Shown: positions 26,424 to 35,423, numbered from the stretch's first letter. The stretch is 64,000 nucleotides of DNA from Tepidiforma sp. (GCA_026003935.1 BPIE01000002.1:227407-291406); one strand, 5' to 3'. Numbers and translations are program-made. Notes: generated by a model from the letters alone, not told the origin.

Positions 26424-27776
26424 ATGACGTGGCGCCGGGTCCGGGACCACTCAGCGCTGAAGTGGCTGTACCCGGGCATGCACATCAAGCGCTGGCTGGT
26501 GCTGCTGCTCTTCGGGGTGGTGTTGATGGGGTTGGGCATCGCCTACATCCTGCGGGAGGCGTACCTGCAGGCGCCGCTGCCGGGGATTTTTTACTACCTC
26601 ACGCTGCAGTTCATCCCGAGGTGGGTGCGGGGCCTGCTGTTCATCTCGGCGTCGTTGGGGACGGTAGGCCTGGCGGTGTACAAGCTGAACCAGTCGCTGT
26701 TGTACGCGTTCGTGCGCCCGGACTGGCGGGACCAGAACCTGGCGGAGGCGATTTACGCGAAGCGGTTCCTGAGCCGAGGGCCGAAGATCGTGGCTGTCGG
26801 CGGCGGGACCGGGCTTTCGACGCTGTTGCGCGGGCTGAAGAACTACACGAGCAACCTGACGGCGATTGTGACGGTGGCCGACGACGGCGGGAGTACCGGG
26901 CGGCTGCGGCAGGAGTTTGGGGTGGTCGCCCCGGGCGACCTGCGGCAGTGCATCGCCGCGCTGGCGGAGGCCGAACCGCTGATGACGAAGCTGTTCCAGT
27001 ACCGGTTCACGAACGGGGCCGGGCTGGAGGGGCACTCGTTCGGGAACCTGTTCATCGTGGCGATGTCGGAGGTGACGGGAAATTTCGAGGCCGCCATTCA
27101 CGAGGCGAGCCGGGTGTTGAACGTCCGCGGTACGATCCTGCCTTCGACGCTGGAGGATGTGACGCTAAGCGCCCGGACGCATGAAGACGAGGTGGTGCAT
27201 GGGGAGCACAATATTTCGGAGCGGGGCGCGGCGATTCGCGAGGTGTACCTGAATCCGTCGAACGCGGAGGCGCACCCGGACGCGGTGCGGGCGATTCTTG
27301 ACGCGGACATGGTGGTGATTGGTCCGGGGAGCCTGTACACCAGCGTGCTGCCGAACCTTCTGGTCGAAGGCATTCGAAAGGCGGTGCAGCAGACTTCGGC
27401 GCTGCGGGTGTTCGTTTGCAATGTCGCGACGCAGCACGGCGAGACGGACGGGTTTGGGGTTGCGGAGCACATCGAGGCGCTGGAGCGGCACGCGGGGCAG
27501 GGGATTGTGCAGGTGGTGGTGGCGAACAACAACATTGCGCCGGAGCTGCCAGAGGCATGGCATGCGGAGGCGGTCAAGGTTTCGGCCGAGGCCGTGAGGG
27601 CCCACCCGGGCATTCGGCTGGTGGAGGCGGATGTGGTAGCTGAGGAGAACCGCTACCGGCACGACCCGCACAAGCTCGCGGCTACGATCATGCGGCTGTA
27701 CGATCAGCGGGATTCGCTGAATATTTCACCGCGACGGGCGCTTCCGCAGGAGGAGCCGGTCGCGCTCGTACGGTAG
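26424..27776 (+). CDS. yvcK: YvcK family UDP-GlcNAc-binding regulator with N-terminal membrane helices
   Basis: About 450 aa from ATG 26424. Two hydrophobic helices (RWLVLLLFGVVLMGLGIAYIL; GLLFISASLGTVGLAVY) precede the CofD/YvcK core from ~120: KIVAVGGGTGLSTLLRGLK, TVADDGGSTGRLR, GHSFGNLFIVA, VIGPGSLYTSVLPNLLV, CNVATQHGETDGF. YvcK (GlmR) proteins bind UDP-GlcNAc and tune cell-wall precursor supply and carbon use. The canonical Bacillus protein lacks membrane helices, so this form would be membrane-tethered. A TACACT element eight bases before the ATG suggests a very short or absent 5' leader. Confidence 0.9.
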   Translation: MTWRRVRDHSALKWLYPGMHIKRWLVLLLFGVVLMGLGIAYILREAYLQAPLPGIFYYLTLQFIPRWVRGLLFISASLGTVGLAVYKLNQSLLYAFVRPDWRDQNLAEAIYAKRFLSRGPKIVAVGGGTGLSTLLRGLKNYTSNLTAIVTVADDGGSTGRLRQEFGVVAPGDLRQCIAALAEAEPLMTKLFQYRFTNGAGLEGHSFGNLFIVAMSEVTGNFEAAIHEASRVLNVRGTILPSTLEDVTLSARTHEDEVVHGEHNISERGAAIREVYLNPSNAEAHPDAVRAILDADMVVIGPGSLYTSVLPNLLVEGIRKAVQQTSALRVFVCNVATQHGETDGFGVAEHIEALERHAGQGIVQVVVANNNIAPELPEAWHAEAVKVSAEAVRAHPGIRLVEADVVAEENRYRHDPHKLAATIMRLYDQRDSLNISPRRALPQEEPVALVR

Positions 27777-27782
27777 GTTCCC

Positions 27783-28001
27783 ATGCTGATGAACTTGCTC
27801 CAGATTTTCGTTTCGGCGCTGCTGATTCTTGTCGTGCTTCTGCAGGTCAAAGGGAGCGGATTCGGGGCGGCGCTCGGGGGGATGTCGGGCGGTTCGGTGT
27901 ACCGGACGAAGCGGGGGCTGGAGCGGACGCTGTTCCAGGCGACGATTCTGCTGGTGATTGTGTTCATCTTTGTGTCATTCCTGAGCGTGGAGTGGCAGTA
28001 G
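27783..28001 (+). CDS. secG: Preprotein translocase subunit SecG
   Basis: A 72-aa protein with two membrane helices flanking the conserved loop QVKGSGFGAALGGMSGGSVYRTKRG. It is the accessory subunit of SecYEG. The start is 6 nt after the yvcK stop, so the two are probably co-transcribed. Confidence 0.93.
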   Translation: MLMNLLQIFVSALLILVVLLQVKGSGFGAALGGMSGGSVYRTKRGLERTLFQATILLVIVFIFVSFLSVEWQ

Positions 28002-28008
28002 CGGGCTG

Positions 28009-29649
28009 ATGGAAGCGAACGGTCGGGCGCGTTCGCGCCTCGCGTTCGTGGTGGTTGGGAGCATCGCTGCTGCGGTGCTGGCGGCGAGTGTGGCGCTCGG
28101 GCTGCGACTGACCGGGAACGATTCGGTCGTGCTGCCCGGCGCGGCGACCTACTCGGAGGCCGTCGCGGGCACCTGGCAGCGGGTGAACCCGCTCTTCGTC
28201 AATGCGAACGAGGTCGATGCGGACCTTGCCGGGCTGGTCTTCTCGGGGCTGGTGCGGGTGGACCGGGAGGGCCGGGTGGTGCCGGACCTGGCAGCCGAGC
28301 TTCCGGAGGTGACCGATGGAGGCACGACCTACACGTTTCGCATCCGGGCCAACGCCCGGTGGCATGATGGCGAGCCGGTAACGAGCCGGGACGTTGCGTT
28401 CACGGTGCGGCTGCTGCAAGACCCGGATTTCGATGACCCGGCGATGGCGGAGGGCTGGAACGGGGTGACGGTGGAAACGCCGGACCTGAGCACGGTGGTT
28501 ATCCGGCTGCGGCAGCCATCGGCGCCGTTCCTCGCGAGGAGCGCGACGGTTGGTGTGCTGCCGGAGCACCTGCTTGGAGGAAAGGGGGCGCAGGAGCTGG
28601 AGAACGACCCGTTCAACGCTCGGCCGGTCGGGAGCGGGCCGTACCGGCTGGAGTCGCTGGATGCGAGCCAGGCCGTTTTGACAGCGAACACGTCGTATTA
28701 TCTCGGACGCCCGGGGATCGACCGCATCGTGCTGAAGTTCTACCCCGACGAGCCGCAGGCGATTCGTGCGTTCGCCGCTGGTGAAACCGACGGGTTGTAC
28801 CTTCGGGGACCGCGGAGCCAGGCGGAGCTGGACGACGTTTCGGAGGTCGATGGCAAGCGGTTCACGGCGGCGACGAAACCGGTCCTCGCGATGCTCTACC
28901 TGAACAATACGAATTCGCTCTTCCGCGACGAGCGGGTCCGACAGGCGCTCTCGCTGGCGATTGACCGGGATGCAATCGTGCGGGAGGTGTTCAATGGGGT
29001 AGGGAAGGCGACGGCCTCGCCAATCGTGCCGGGGACTTGGGCCTACGACGGGGAGCTGGACGACATCGGGGTCAATGTGACCCGGGCGCGTCAGCTGCTC
29101 GAGGAGGCGGGATGGCAGCCCCACCCGACGACCGGCATCCTCGTGCGGGAGGGGCAGGAGTTTCGGTTCACGATTCGGACGGACAATGCACCGGAGCGCG
29201 TGGCGCTAGCCAACGCTGTAGCGAAGCAGCTGGAGGCGATTGGGGTACGGGCGACGGTTGCCAGTACGACGTTTTCGGTCCTGCGGCGGGATTTTTTGCA
29301 GGAACGGAAGTACGAGGCTGCGGTGGTGCTGTGGGACCAGGGAGCGGACCCGGACCTGTATTTTGGATGGCACAGCTCGCAGCTGGGCGCGGCGGGGCTG
29401 AACCTCGCGAACTTCGAGGACGCGGTGATGGATGAGTTGATCGCCCGGGGCCGGACTTCGACCGATAGCGAGATACGGCTCGACTCGTACCGCCAGGTCC
29501 AGGACGTTTGGCGGGGAATCCAGCCGAGCATCGTGCTGGCTGCCACGGGAGCCGTGGTGGTCCACCCGGAGTGGCTGCGGGAGGCTGAGCCGGGGGTGCT
29601 GTTTACGAGCGCGAGCCGGTTTTTCGACGTGCACCGGTGGCGCCGGTGA
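28009..29649 (+). CDS. ABC transporter peptide-type substrate-binding protein (SBP family 5)
   Basis: A 546-aa protein with an N-terminal membrane anchor or signal (LAFVVVGSIAAAVLAASVALG; no lipobox cysteine) and family 5 features: VNPLFVNANEVDADLAGLVFSGLVR, YTFRIRANARWHDGEPVTSRDVAFTV, GSGPYRL and VRQALSLAIDRDAIV. It should bind oligopeptides, nickel or other small ligands outside the membrane. No permease or ATPase genes of an Opp-type system adjoin it, so it is an orphan receptor in this window. It lies 7 nt after secG and overlaps fmt. Confidence 0.9.
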   Translation: MEANGRARSRLAFVVVGSIAAAVLAASVALGLRLTGNDSVVLPGAATYSEAVAGTWQRVNPLFVNANEVDADLAGLVFSGLVRVDREGRVVPDLAAELPEVTDGGTTYTFRIRANARWHDGEPVTSRDVAFTVRLLQDPDFDDPAMAEGWNGVTVETPDLSTVVIRLRQPSAPFLARSATVGVLPEHLLGGKGAQELENDPFNARPVGSGPYRLESLDASQAVLTANTSYYLGRPGIDRIVLKFYPDEPQAIRAFAAGETDGLYLRGPRSQAELDDVSEVDGKRFTAATKPVLAMLYLNNTNSLFRDERVRQALSLAIDRDAIVREVFNGVGKATASPIVPGTWAYDGELDDIGVNVTRARQLLEEAGWQPHPTTGILVREGQEFRFTIRTDNAPERVALANAVAKQLEAIGVRATVASTTFSVLRRDFLQERKYEAAVVLWDQGADPDLYFGWHSSQLGAAGLNLANFEDAVMDELIARGRTSTDSEIRLDSYRQVQDVWRGIQPSIVLAATGAVVVHPEWLREAEPGVLFTSASRFFDVHRWRR

Positions 29650-30581
29650 CCGCGAGGCTGGCGTTCTTCGGCTCGCCGGAGTTTGCGGTTCCGTCTCTGC
29701 GGGCGCTGGCGGGTGCGGGATTCGAGGTGGCCGTCGTGGTGACGCAACCGGACCGACCCGTGGGCAGGGGGGGCCGGATGGCGCCGCCGCCCGTGAAACG
29801 GGCCGCGCTGGAGCTAGGGCTCCGCGTGGAACAGCCGGAATCTGTGCGGGGGGCCGCGTTCCGGGACCTCCTGAGGAAGCTGGAGCTGGACGCCGGTGTG
29901 GTCGCCGCATACGGAAAAATCCTGCCGCAAGGGGTGTTGGATGCACCGCGGCGGGGGATGGTGAACGTGCATGCCTCGCTTCTGCCACGGTGGCGAGGTG
30001 CTTCGCCGGTGACGGCGGCCATCCTTGCGGGTGATACGATCACCGGTGTGAGCATCATGGAGCTGGTGCTGCAGATGGATGCGGGGCCGGTGGTGTCGCG
30101 GGTCGAGGAGCCGATTCGGCCGGACGACACGACGGGGTCGCTCGAAGCGCGGCTGGCGGAGCTGGGCGCGGCTGAGCTGGTCCGGGTGCTGCCGGACTGG
30201 CTGGAGGGGCGGCTGCGGGCAGTTCCGCAGGACGATGCGGCAGCGACCTACTGCGGGCTCATTCGAAAGCAGGACGGGCACCTGCGCGCCTCGATGACCG
30301 CGGCGGAGGCGGAGCGGGCGATGCGGGCCTACGACCCCTGGCCCGGGGCGTACGTGCTCTACCGGGGCGACGCACTGCGATGCTGGCGGGGCCGCCCTGT
30401 CGAGGGGCCAGCGGCACCTGCCGGTACGATGGCGCTCATCGGCGGGGAACCGGCGGTGCGGTTCGCGGACGGGTGGGTAGCGTTGACGGAGGTGCAGCGG
30501 CCGGGAGGGCGGCGAATGCCGGGCAGGGCGTTCGTAGCCGGGGAGCGAGGGCAGCTGGCGCCGCAGGTTGGCCTCGCATGA
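29646..30581 (+). CDS. fmt: Methionyl-tRNA formyltransferase
   Basis: A 311-aa protein. I take GTG 29646, which overlaps the upstream TGA as GTGA; GTG 29637 nine bases earlier is the track's choice. It has LAFFGSPEFAVPSLRAL, NVHASLLPRWRGASPV (formyl-folate site), the active-site region NVHAS...ITGVSIMELVLQMDAGPV and a C-terminal OB domain. It formylates initiator Met-tRNA. The rlmN ATG overlaps its TGA. Confidence 0.94.
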   Translation: MTARLAFFGSPEFAVPSLRALAGAGFEVAVVVTQPDRPVGRGGRMAPPPVKRAALELGLRVEQPESVRGAAFRDLLRKLELDAGVVAAYGKILPQGVLDAPRRGMVNVHASLLPRWRGASPVTAAILAGDTITGVSIMELVLQMDAGPVVSRVEEPIRPDDTTGSLEARLAELGAAELVRVLPDWLEGRLRAVPQDDAAATYCGLIRKQDGHLRASMTAAEAERAMRAYDPWPGAYVLYRGDALRCWRGRPVEGPAAPAGTMALIGGEPAVRFADGWVALTEVQRPGGRRMPGRAFVAGERGQLAPQVGLA

Positions 30582-31744
30582 ACGAGGCGAAGTCTTCGCT
30601 GCTTGGGCTGCTTCCTGCGGAGCTCGACACGCTGGTGGGAGAGTTCGGCGCGCCCCGCTACCGGGCGGACCAGGTGCTGCATGCGGCGTATCGTGAGCTG
30701 GCGGGCGGCTTCGAGGAGATGCGGCTGCTCCCGGCGGGGCTGCGGAAGGAGCTGGGGGAGCGGCTGACGCTGTCGCCGGCGCGGGAGGTGCGGCGGGTGG
30801 TCAGCGACGATGGGCTGACCACGAAGCTGCTGCTGGAGATGCCGGACGGGACGCTGATCGAAACGGTGTTGATGGAGTATCCGCCGTCAAGGGCGGGCGG
30901 ACGACGGCGTTCGACCGTATGTGTGTCGACGCAGGCGGGATGCGCGATGGGGTGCGTGTTCTGCGCGACGGGCCAGATGGGGTTCGAGCGAAATCTCGGC
31001 GCAGGCGAAATCGTGGCCCAAGTGGTGCACCTTGCCCGGCTGCTGCGTGCCCGGGGCGAACACGTGACGAATGTGGTCTTCATGGGGATGGGGGAGCCGC
31101 TGGCGAACTACGCGGCAACGATGCGGGCGGTGCGCATCCTGACGGACCCGCGGGCGTTCGGATTGGGGCAGCGGCACGTCACGATTTCCACGGTCGGCGT
31201 GATTCGCGGCATCGACCGGCTGGCGGAGGAGGGGCTACAGGTGGGGCTGGCGATTTCGCTCCATGCTCCGAACGACGCCCTGCGGCGGCGGCTGGTGCCT
31301 ACGGCGGGGCCGCATTCGGTGCGGGAGCTCATGGCGGCAGCGAAGCGGTATTTCGAGCGGACCGGGCGGCGCGTGACGTTCGAGTATGCGCTGATCGCAG
31401 GGGAAAACGACAGCGACGAAACGGCTCGGGAGCTGGTGCGGCTGGTACGGGGGAGCGGCGCGCACGTGAACCTCATCCCGGTAAACCCGACGGCAGGAGG
31501 CTTTCGAAGGCCATCGCGGCAGCGTGTCCTTGCGTTCGAGCGCATCCTTCGGGAAGGCGGGGTGAATTGCACGGTGCGGGTCGAGAAGGGAACCGAAATT
31601 TCGGCGGCCTGCGGCCAGCTCAGGACGGATGCCGCGGCGGAGGTAATCGGGGAGGGCGAGGTGGAGGTTATGGAAGGAGCTTTCGCGCGGCCGAGCGCAC
31701 GAGCGAAACGACCACTTTCCCCAGCACCATCCCAAAGCCGATAG
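30578..31744 (+). CDS. rlmN: 23S rRNA (A2503-C2) methyltransferase, radical SAM
   Basis: A 388-aa protein from ATG 30578 (ATGA overlap with fmt). The radical SAM cluster is CAMGCVFC within STQAGCAMGCVFCATGQMGF; GMGEPLANY, ISTVGVIRGID, SLHAPND and the late methylated cysteine region GVNCTVR are as in RlmN. It methylates C2 of A2503 in 23S rRNA and A37 in some tRNAs. The C-terminal ~25 residues overlap the convergent gene at 31668. Confidence 0.94.
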   Translation: MNEAKSSLLGLLPAELDTLVGEFGAPRYRADQVLHAAYRELAGGFEEMRLLPAGLRKELGERLTLSPAREVRRVVSDDGLTTKLLLEMPDGTLIETVLMEYPPSRAGGRRRSTVCVSTQAGCAMGCVFCATGQMGFERNLGAGEIVAQVVHLARLLRARGEHVTNVVFMGMGEPLANYAATMRAVRILTDPRAFGLGQRHVTISTVGVIRGIDRLAEEGLQVGLAISLHAPNDALRRRLVPTAGPHSVRELMAAAKRYFERTGRRVTFEYALIAGENDSDETARELVRLVRGSGAHVNLIPVNPTAGGFRRPSRQRVLAFERILREGGVNCTVRVEKGTEISAACGQLRTDAAAEVIGEGEVEVMEGAFARPSARAKRPLSPAPSQSR

Positions 31745-32033
31745 CGACGGCAGAGCGGAGGTCGAGGAGGGTGTGGACGTCGCCCCGGACGACGGGGGAG
31801 GCAAGGATGCCGACGCGGACCTGGTCTACGGCGACGGAGCGGCCGATGAGGACGCCAGCCTGCGACTGGCGGATGGTGCCGCGGCTGAATGCAGCGGCGC
31901 CGACGGCGCTGCGCTCGATTTCGACCTGCTCGGCGGTGACGCGCCGGATGGCGCTGCGCTCGATGGAAAGCGGCAGGTCGAGGGGCGGCTCGCCGTGCTC
32001 ATCGACCTCGCCCCGGACAGGGTCGATAGCCAT
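31668..32033 (-). CDS. Small repeat (beta-helix-like) protein with C-terminal membrane helix
   Basis: A 121-aa protein of unknown function, starting at ATG 32033 (MAIDPVRGEVDEHG). From ~25 to 90 it is built of short near-repeats of the kind V..V.IERSAVGAA.F: IERSAIRRVTAEQV, IERSAVGAAAFSRG, IRQSQAGVLIGRSV, VDQVRVGILASPVV. Such spacing suggests a small stacked beta structure, as in bactofilin-like or hexapeptide-like folds. The C-terminus (LDLRSAVAIGFGMVLGKVVVSLVR) is a single hydrophobic helix. It is divergent from queA and overlaps the rlmN 3' end by 77 nt convergently. A polymer-forming or membrane scaffold role would be a guess. Confidence 0.65.
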   Translation of the reverse strand: MAIDPVRGEVDEHGEPPLDLPLSIERSAIRRVTAEQVEIERSAVGAAAFSRGTIRQSQAGVLIGRSVAVDQVRVGILASPVVRGDVHTLLDLRSAVAIGFGMVLGKVVVSLVRSAARKLLP

Positions 32034-32079
32034 GGAGGCACCGTAGATCGCTGGGCATAAAGGCGCAATGCTGGGGCAT

Positions 32080-33096
32080 ATGCGGACAGACGATTTCGAC
32101 TTCGAGCTGCCGGGGGAGCTGATCGCGCAGGAGCCGGCCGAGCCGCGGGATTCCGCGCGGCTCATGGTGATCGACCGGGCTGCGGGGCACATCGAGCACC
32201 GGGTGGTGCGCGACCTGCCGGACCTGCTGCGGCCGGGCGACCTGCTGGTGGTGAACGACACGCGGGTGATGGCGGCGCGGCTGTTCGGGCGGCGGGAGGA
32301 CACGGGCGGGATGGTGGAAGTGCTGCTGGTCCGGCCGTTTACGGACACGCGGTGGGAGGTGCTCATGAAGCCGGCACGGAGGGCGGCGCCGGGCCGGCGG
32401 TTCGTGTTCGAGACGCACGAGGGGCCGCTGGAGGCGGTTTGCCAGGGGCGGAACGGTGACACTGTGGTGCTGGATTTCGCGCAAGCGTTCGACCCCGCGC
32501 GAGTGGGGGAGGTGCCGTTGCCGCCGTACATCAGGGAGTACCGGGGAGACCCGGAGCGGTACCAGACGGTGTATGCGCGGGAGGCAAGGAGCGCGGCGGC
32601 GCCGACGGCGGGACTGCATTTCACGCCGGAGCTGCTGGAGCGGCTCGCAGCCGCGGGAGTGCGACGGACGGCCATCACGCTCGAGGTCGGGCCGGGCACG
32701 TTCAAGCCGGTGAACGTGGACGACCCGCGTGATTTCGACCTGCATGCGGAGCACATCACCGTACCGGAATCCGCCGCGGGGGAGGTCGCGCGGGCGAAGG
32801 CCGAAGGGCGGCGCGTGGTCGCGGTGGGAACAACGGTGGTGCGCACGCTGGAGCACGTGGCGCGGGAGTGCGGGGCGGTGGTGCCGTATGCGGGGTGGAC
32901 GTCGCTCAAGATTCTGCCCGGTGACAGCTTCAAGGTCGTGGACGTGCTGATGACGAACTTCCATTTGCCGAGGTCGACGCTGCTGATGCTGGTGTGTGCG
33001 TTTGCGGGGCGGGAGCTCGTGTTGCGGGCGTACGACGAGGCGGTTCGCGAGCGCTACCGGTTCTACAGCTTCGGCGATGCGATGCTCATCCTGTGA
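32080..33096 (+). CDS. queA: S-adenosylmethionine:tRNA ribosyltransferase-isomerase
   Basis: A 338-aa protein; ATG 32080 (MRTDDFDFELPGELIAQEP) is preferred over the track's 32068. Family motifs present are VVNDTRVMAARLFG, PLPPYIREY, APTAGLHFTPELLERL and LTNFHLPRSTLLMLV-like MTNFHLPRSTLLML. It makes epoxyqueuosine from preQ1-modified tRNA in queuosine synthesis. tgt and queG are not adjacent, but a tRNA-queuosine mannosyltransferase-like gene is at 57910. It may share a 46-bp divergent promoter region with the small repeat protein. Confidence 0.95.
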   Translation: MRTDDFDFELPGELIAQEPAEPRDSARLMVIDRAAGHIEHRVVRDLPDLLRPGDLLVVNDTRVMAARLFGRREDTGGMVEVLLVRPFTDTRWEVLMKPARRAAPGRRFVFETHEGPLEAVCQGRNGDTVVLDFAQAFDPARVGEVPLPPYIREYRGDPERYQTVYAREARSAAAPTAGLHFTPELLERLAAAGVRRTAITLEVGPGTFKPVNVDDPRDFDLHAEHITVPESAAGEVARAKAEGRRVVAVGTTVVRTLEHVARECGAVVPYAGWTSLKILPGDSFKVVDVLMTNFHLPRSTLLMLVCAFAGRELVLRAYDEAVRERYRFYSFGDAMLIL

Positions 33097-33108
33097 GCAG
33101 AAGCGGCG

Positions 33109-33133
33109 GGGGCCCGGTTGTGCGCCGGGCCCC
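33109..33133. terminator. Hairpin between queA and the convergent pseudogene
   Basis: GGGGCCCGG and CCGGGCCCC form a perfect 9-bp stem with a 7-nt loop, 12 nt after the queA stop. It is symmetrical and could serve both converging transcripts; there is no T-run. Confidence 0.6.
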
Positions 33134-33163
33134 GCGAGGAGTGCGGTTGTTGCGGACGGGTTC

Positions 33164-33675
33164 CTACTTGATGGACGAGAGGAGCGGGCCGAGATCGCCG
33201 TCGGATGGGGCCGCACCCGTTCCGGTTGTCCAGCTGCGCACTTCAGCGGTTCCGCCGGCGAAGGGCACGTAGTAGACGGCGGCGTTGTCGCCCCGCTGGA
33301 CGGCGACCTGCTGAGGGAGCCAGTTGCAACGGGTACGAACGGGAAGACTGTTCCTCCCCACCATCCCTGACCTTACGTCCAGGTAGTTGCGGGAACGTAG
33401 TACAGCACTGGTTTCCCGGTTCGGTATCCACCGTATGCAGTGAACGACTGAATGGTGACGCCACCGGTAGTTCAGCTGACGTGAACGCTCTCCCAAAAGC
33501 GGTAACACACTTGCGACTGAGCCGGGTAACAGTACTCGGTAGCGTAAAAGTACGCCGTCTTCGTCTGCTGACTAGGCCACACCGAGAAATCCTGGATTCA
33601 ATCAGCATAGGCGATGCCGAAGGTTGCTAGAAATGCCCCCCCCGCGAGGATGACGCCCATGTTCACTCGCTTCAT
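33164..33675 (-). pseudogene. Decayed small secreted-protein gene
   Basis: An ATG at 33675 follows GGAGG at 7 nt and opens a clear signal peptide (MKRVNMGVILAGGAFLATFGIAYA) that ends in TGA almost immediately. The same frame goes on plausibly (SVWPSQQTKTAYFYATEYCYPAQSQVCYRFWESV... TAYGGYRTGKPVLYYVPATTW) with another TGA and a TAA, then a frame change near 33320 leads into CNWLPQQVAVQRGDNAAVYYVPFAGGTAEVRSWTTGT and the TAG-terminated end at 33164. So a ~165-aa secreted protein with paired cysteines has at least three stops and one frameshift. The stretch is visibly richer in A/T than its surroundings. An intact promoter precedes it. The track entry 33164-33508 is only its 3' part. The function is unknown. 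Confidence 0.6.
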
Positions 33676-33694
33676 TTGCTGACCTCCATTGGCC

Positions 33695-33723
33695 AGAGTA
33701 ATGAGACGAGGTAGACAGGTCAA
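33695..33723 (-). promoter_or_regulatory. Sigma-70-type promoter of the secreted-protein pseudogene
   Basis: On the minus strand TTGACC is followed by a 17-nt spacer and TACTCT, ending 19 nt before the ATG at 33675. It is one of the more consensus-like promoters in the window, in front of a broken gene. Confidence 0.6.
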
Positions 33724-33781
33724 TCCAATCTTGACCTAGCAAGTTCCCAAATTCTCGCGGGTGCTGTGCGCAGACGGGTGC

Positions 33782-35038
33782 TCAGCCGACCAGGCGTTCG
33801 GCGCGGAACCGGGCGATTTCGGCGTCATCGAAACCGGCCTCGCGGAGGACTTCGTCGGTGTGCTCGCCGAGTGCCGGTGAGGCGCGCTGGATGCGGGTCG
33901 GGGTGGCGGACATCTGGACAACTGGGGCGGGCCCGCGCATGGGCCCGAGGAGGGTGTGGTCGTACTCCTCAATGAAGCCGTTGGCGGCGACCTGGGGGTC
34001 GTCGAAGAGTTCTTCGACGAAGCGGACGGGGCCGCAGGCGATGTCGAACTGGTCGAGGTAGGCGAGCCACTCGGCGTTGGTGCGCTGGAGGAACTTTTCC
34101 TCGCAGACGCGGACGAGCTCGGCGGCGACGTCGTGGAGGCGTGCGGGGTCGAAGCCGGGTTCGTAACGGGGGTCGGTAATGCCGAGGGCGTCGCGGAAGC
34201 GGGCGCGGGGGCCGGGGCCGAGGCAGCCGACGACGAGGTAGGAGTCGCGCGTCTTGTAGGGGCGGTAGTAGATGTTGCCGGAGAGCTCGGGGGTGAAGCG
34301 GCGGCGTTCGCGGATGATCTCCTCCATGGACGCGCCGCGGGTGCGTGCTTCGGCGAGGTGTTCGAGCTTCTGCTTGCGGATGGGTTCGTCGAGGGCGACG
34401 ACCTCGCGGGAGCCGGCCTGGAGTGCGAGGGCGGAGAGGAGGAGGCTGGAGTTGATGGCCTGGCCTTCGCCGGTCCGTTGGCGGTGGTAGAGGGCGGCGG
34501 TGATGGCCCAGGCGAGGGCGTAGCCGGTAACGACATCGGCCGGGGCGAAGGCGACGGGCATGGGGAGGCCGTTCTGGAGGTTGGGGTTGGAGGTACTGAG
34601 GCCGCTCATGGCCTGGGCGACGATGTCGTAGCCGCGCCGCATGGCATCGGGGCCGTGCTTTCCGAAGGCAGTATTTTCGGCGTAGATGATCGTCGGGTTG
34701 ACGCTGCGGGCGGATTCGTAGTCGATGCCGAGTGCCTCGGGAACGCCCGGGCGGTAGTTGGTGATGAGGACATCGGCGGAGGCGATGAGGCGGTCGCGGA
34801 TGGGCGCGGCGCGCGGGTCTTTGAAGTTGAGGGCGATGCCGCGTTTACCGCGATTTTGGACGAGGAAGTTCTTGCTTTCTTTGGGAATGACCTCGGCCTG
34901 GAGGCGCCAGGGTTCGCCTTCGAGGGGTTCAACTTTCACGACATCGGCTCCCATTTCGGAGAGGAGGGAGGCGGCGAGGGGACCGGCGATGATCTGGGTG
35001 CAATCGAGGACGCGGATGCCTTCGAGGGCGCCTGGCAT
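33782..35038 (-). CDS. CaiB/BaiF family (class III) CoA-transferase
   Basis: A 418-aa protein opening with LEGIRVLDCTQIIAGPLAASLLSEMGADVVKVEPLEGEPWR, a typical family III start, then FLVQNRGKRGIALNFKDPRA and the catalytic-Asp region (YAENTAFGKHGPDAMRRGYDIVAQAMSG is the family's GFG-like stretch). It transfers CoA between carboxylic acids; members work on carnitine, formyl-CoA, succinate/benzylsuccinate and bile acids. The genomic context (a broken secreted-protein gene and a structured RNA) gives no clue to substrate. Confidence 0.9.
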   Translation of the reverse strand: MPGALEGIRVLDCTQIIAGPLAASLLSEMGADVVKVEPLEGEPWRLQAEVIPKESKNFLVQNRGKRGIALNFKDPRAAPIRDRLIASADVLITNYRPGVPEALGIDYESARSVNPTIIYAENTAFGKHGPDAMRRGYDIVAQAMSGLSTSNPNLQNGLPMPVAFAPADVVTGYALAWAITAALYHRQRTGEGQAINSSLLLSALALQAGSREVVALDEPIRKQKLEHLAEARTRGASMEEIIRERRRFTPELSGNIYYRPYKTRDSYLVVGCLGPGPRARFRDALGITDPRYEPGFDPARLHDVAAELVRVCEEKFLQRTNAEWLAYLDQFDIACGPVRFVEELFDDPQVAANGFIEEYDHTLLGPMRGPAPVVQMSATPTRIQRASPALGEHTDEVLREAGFDDAEIARFRAERLVG

Positions 35039-35423
35039 AGATGCGCTCCATGGCTGGAATAGGTGGGGGCAGGATACAGGAGTTCGGGGGCGCGGGGCGG
35101 AGGTTGGTGGCCGAGGGGTTGGCGCCGGATACTGGTGGCGTGGAAGGCGAGGCGAGGCGCGTGGGGCTTTGCGCAGAGCTGCGCGTGGGCGCGGCGCGTG
35201 GTGAGCGGGCGCGGTTCGGTGTTTTGGCTGTGCGAGCGGTCGCGCACGGATGGGAGGTTCCGGAAGTATCCGCCGCTGCCGGTACTGGCGTGCTCGGGTT
35301 TCGAGCGGCTACGCCCGGGGGTCGAAGATGCAGGCGGTGCGCGAGAATCTGACGAGCTGCGTTAGGCCGTATTGCAGGAGATGTCTGGTCAGCGGGATGG
35401 CGGGTATGTTACGTTACGCCTCC
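35039..35423. other. Intergenic stretch between the CoA-transferase and the structured RNA
   Basis: About 385 bp with no gene I can support. The track ORFs at 34758-35204, 35041-35352 and 35063-35365 are Arg/Gly-rich and unlike any family. Near the right end TATGTTACGTTACG (35405-35418) might serve as the -10 of the RNA gene, but no convincing -35 was found. Confidence 0.4.

Noticed and set aside
33164-33508. Intact 114-aa minus-strand gene
   Set aside because: Only its 3' part looks protein-like; the real start with a signal peptide lies upstream in another frame with stops.
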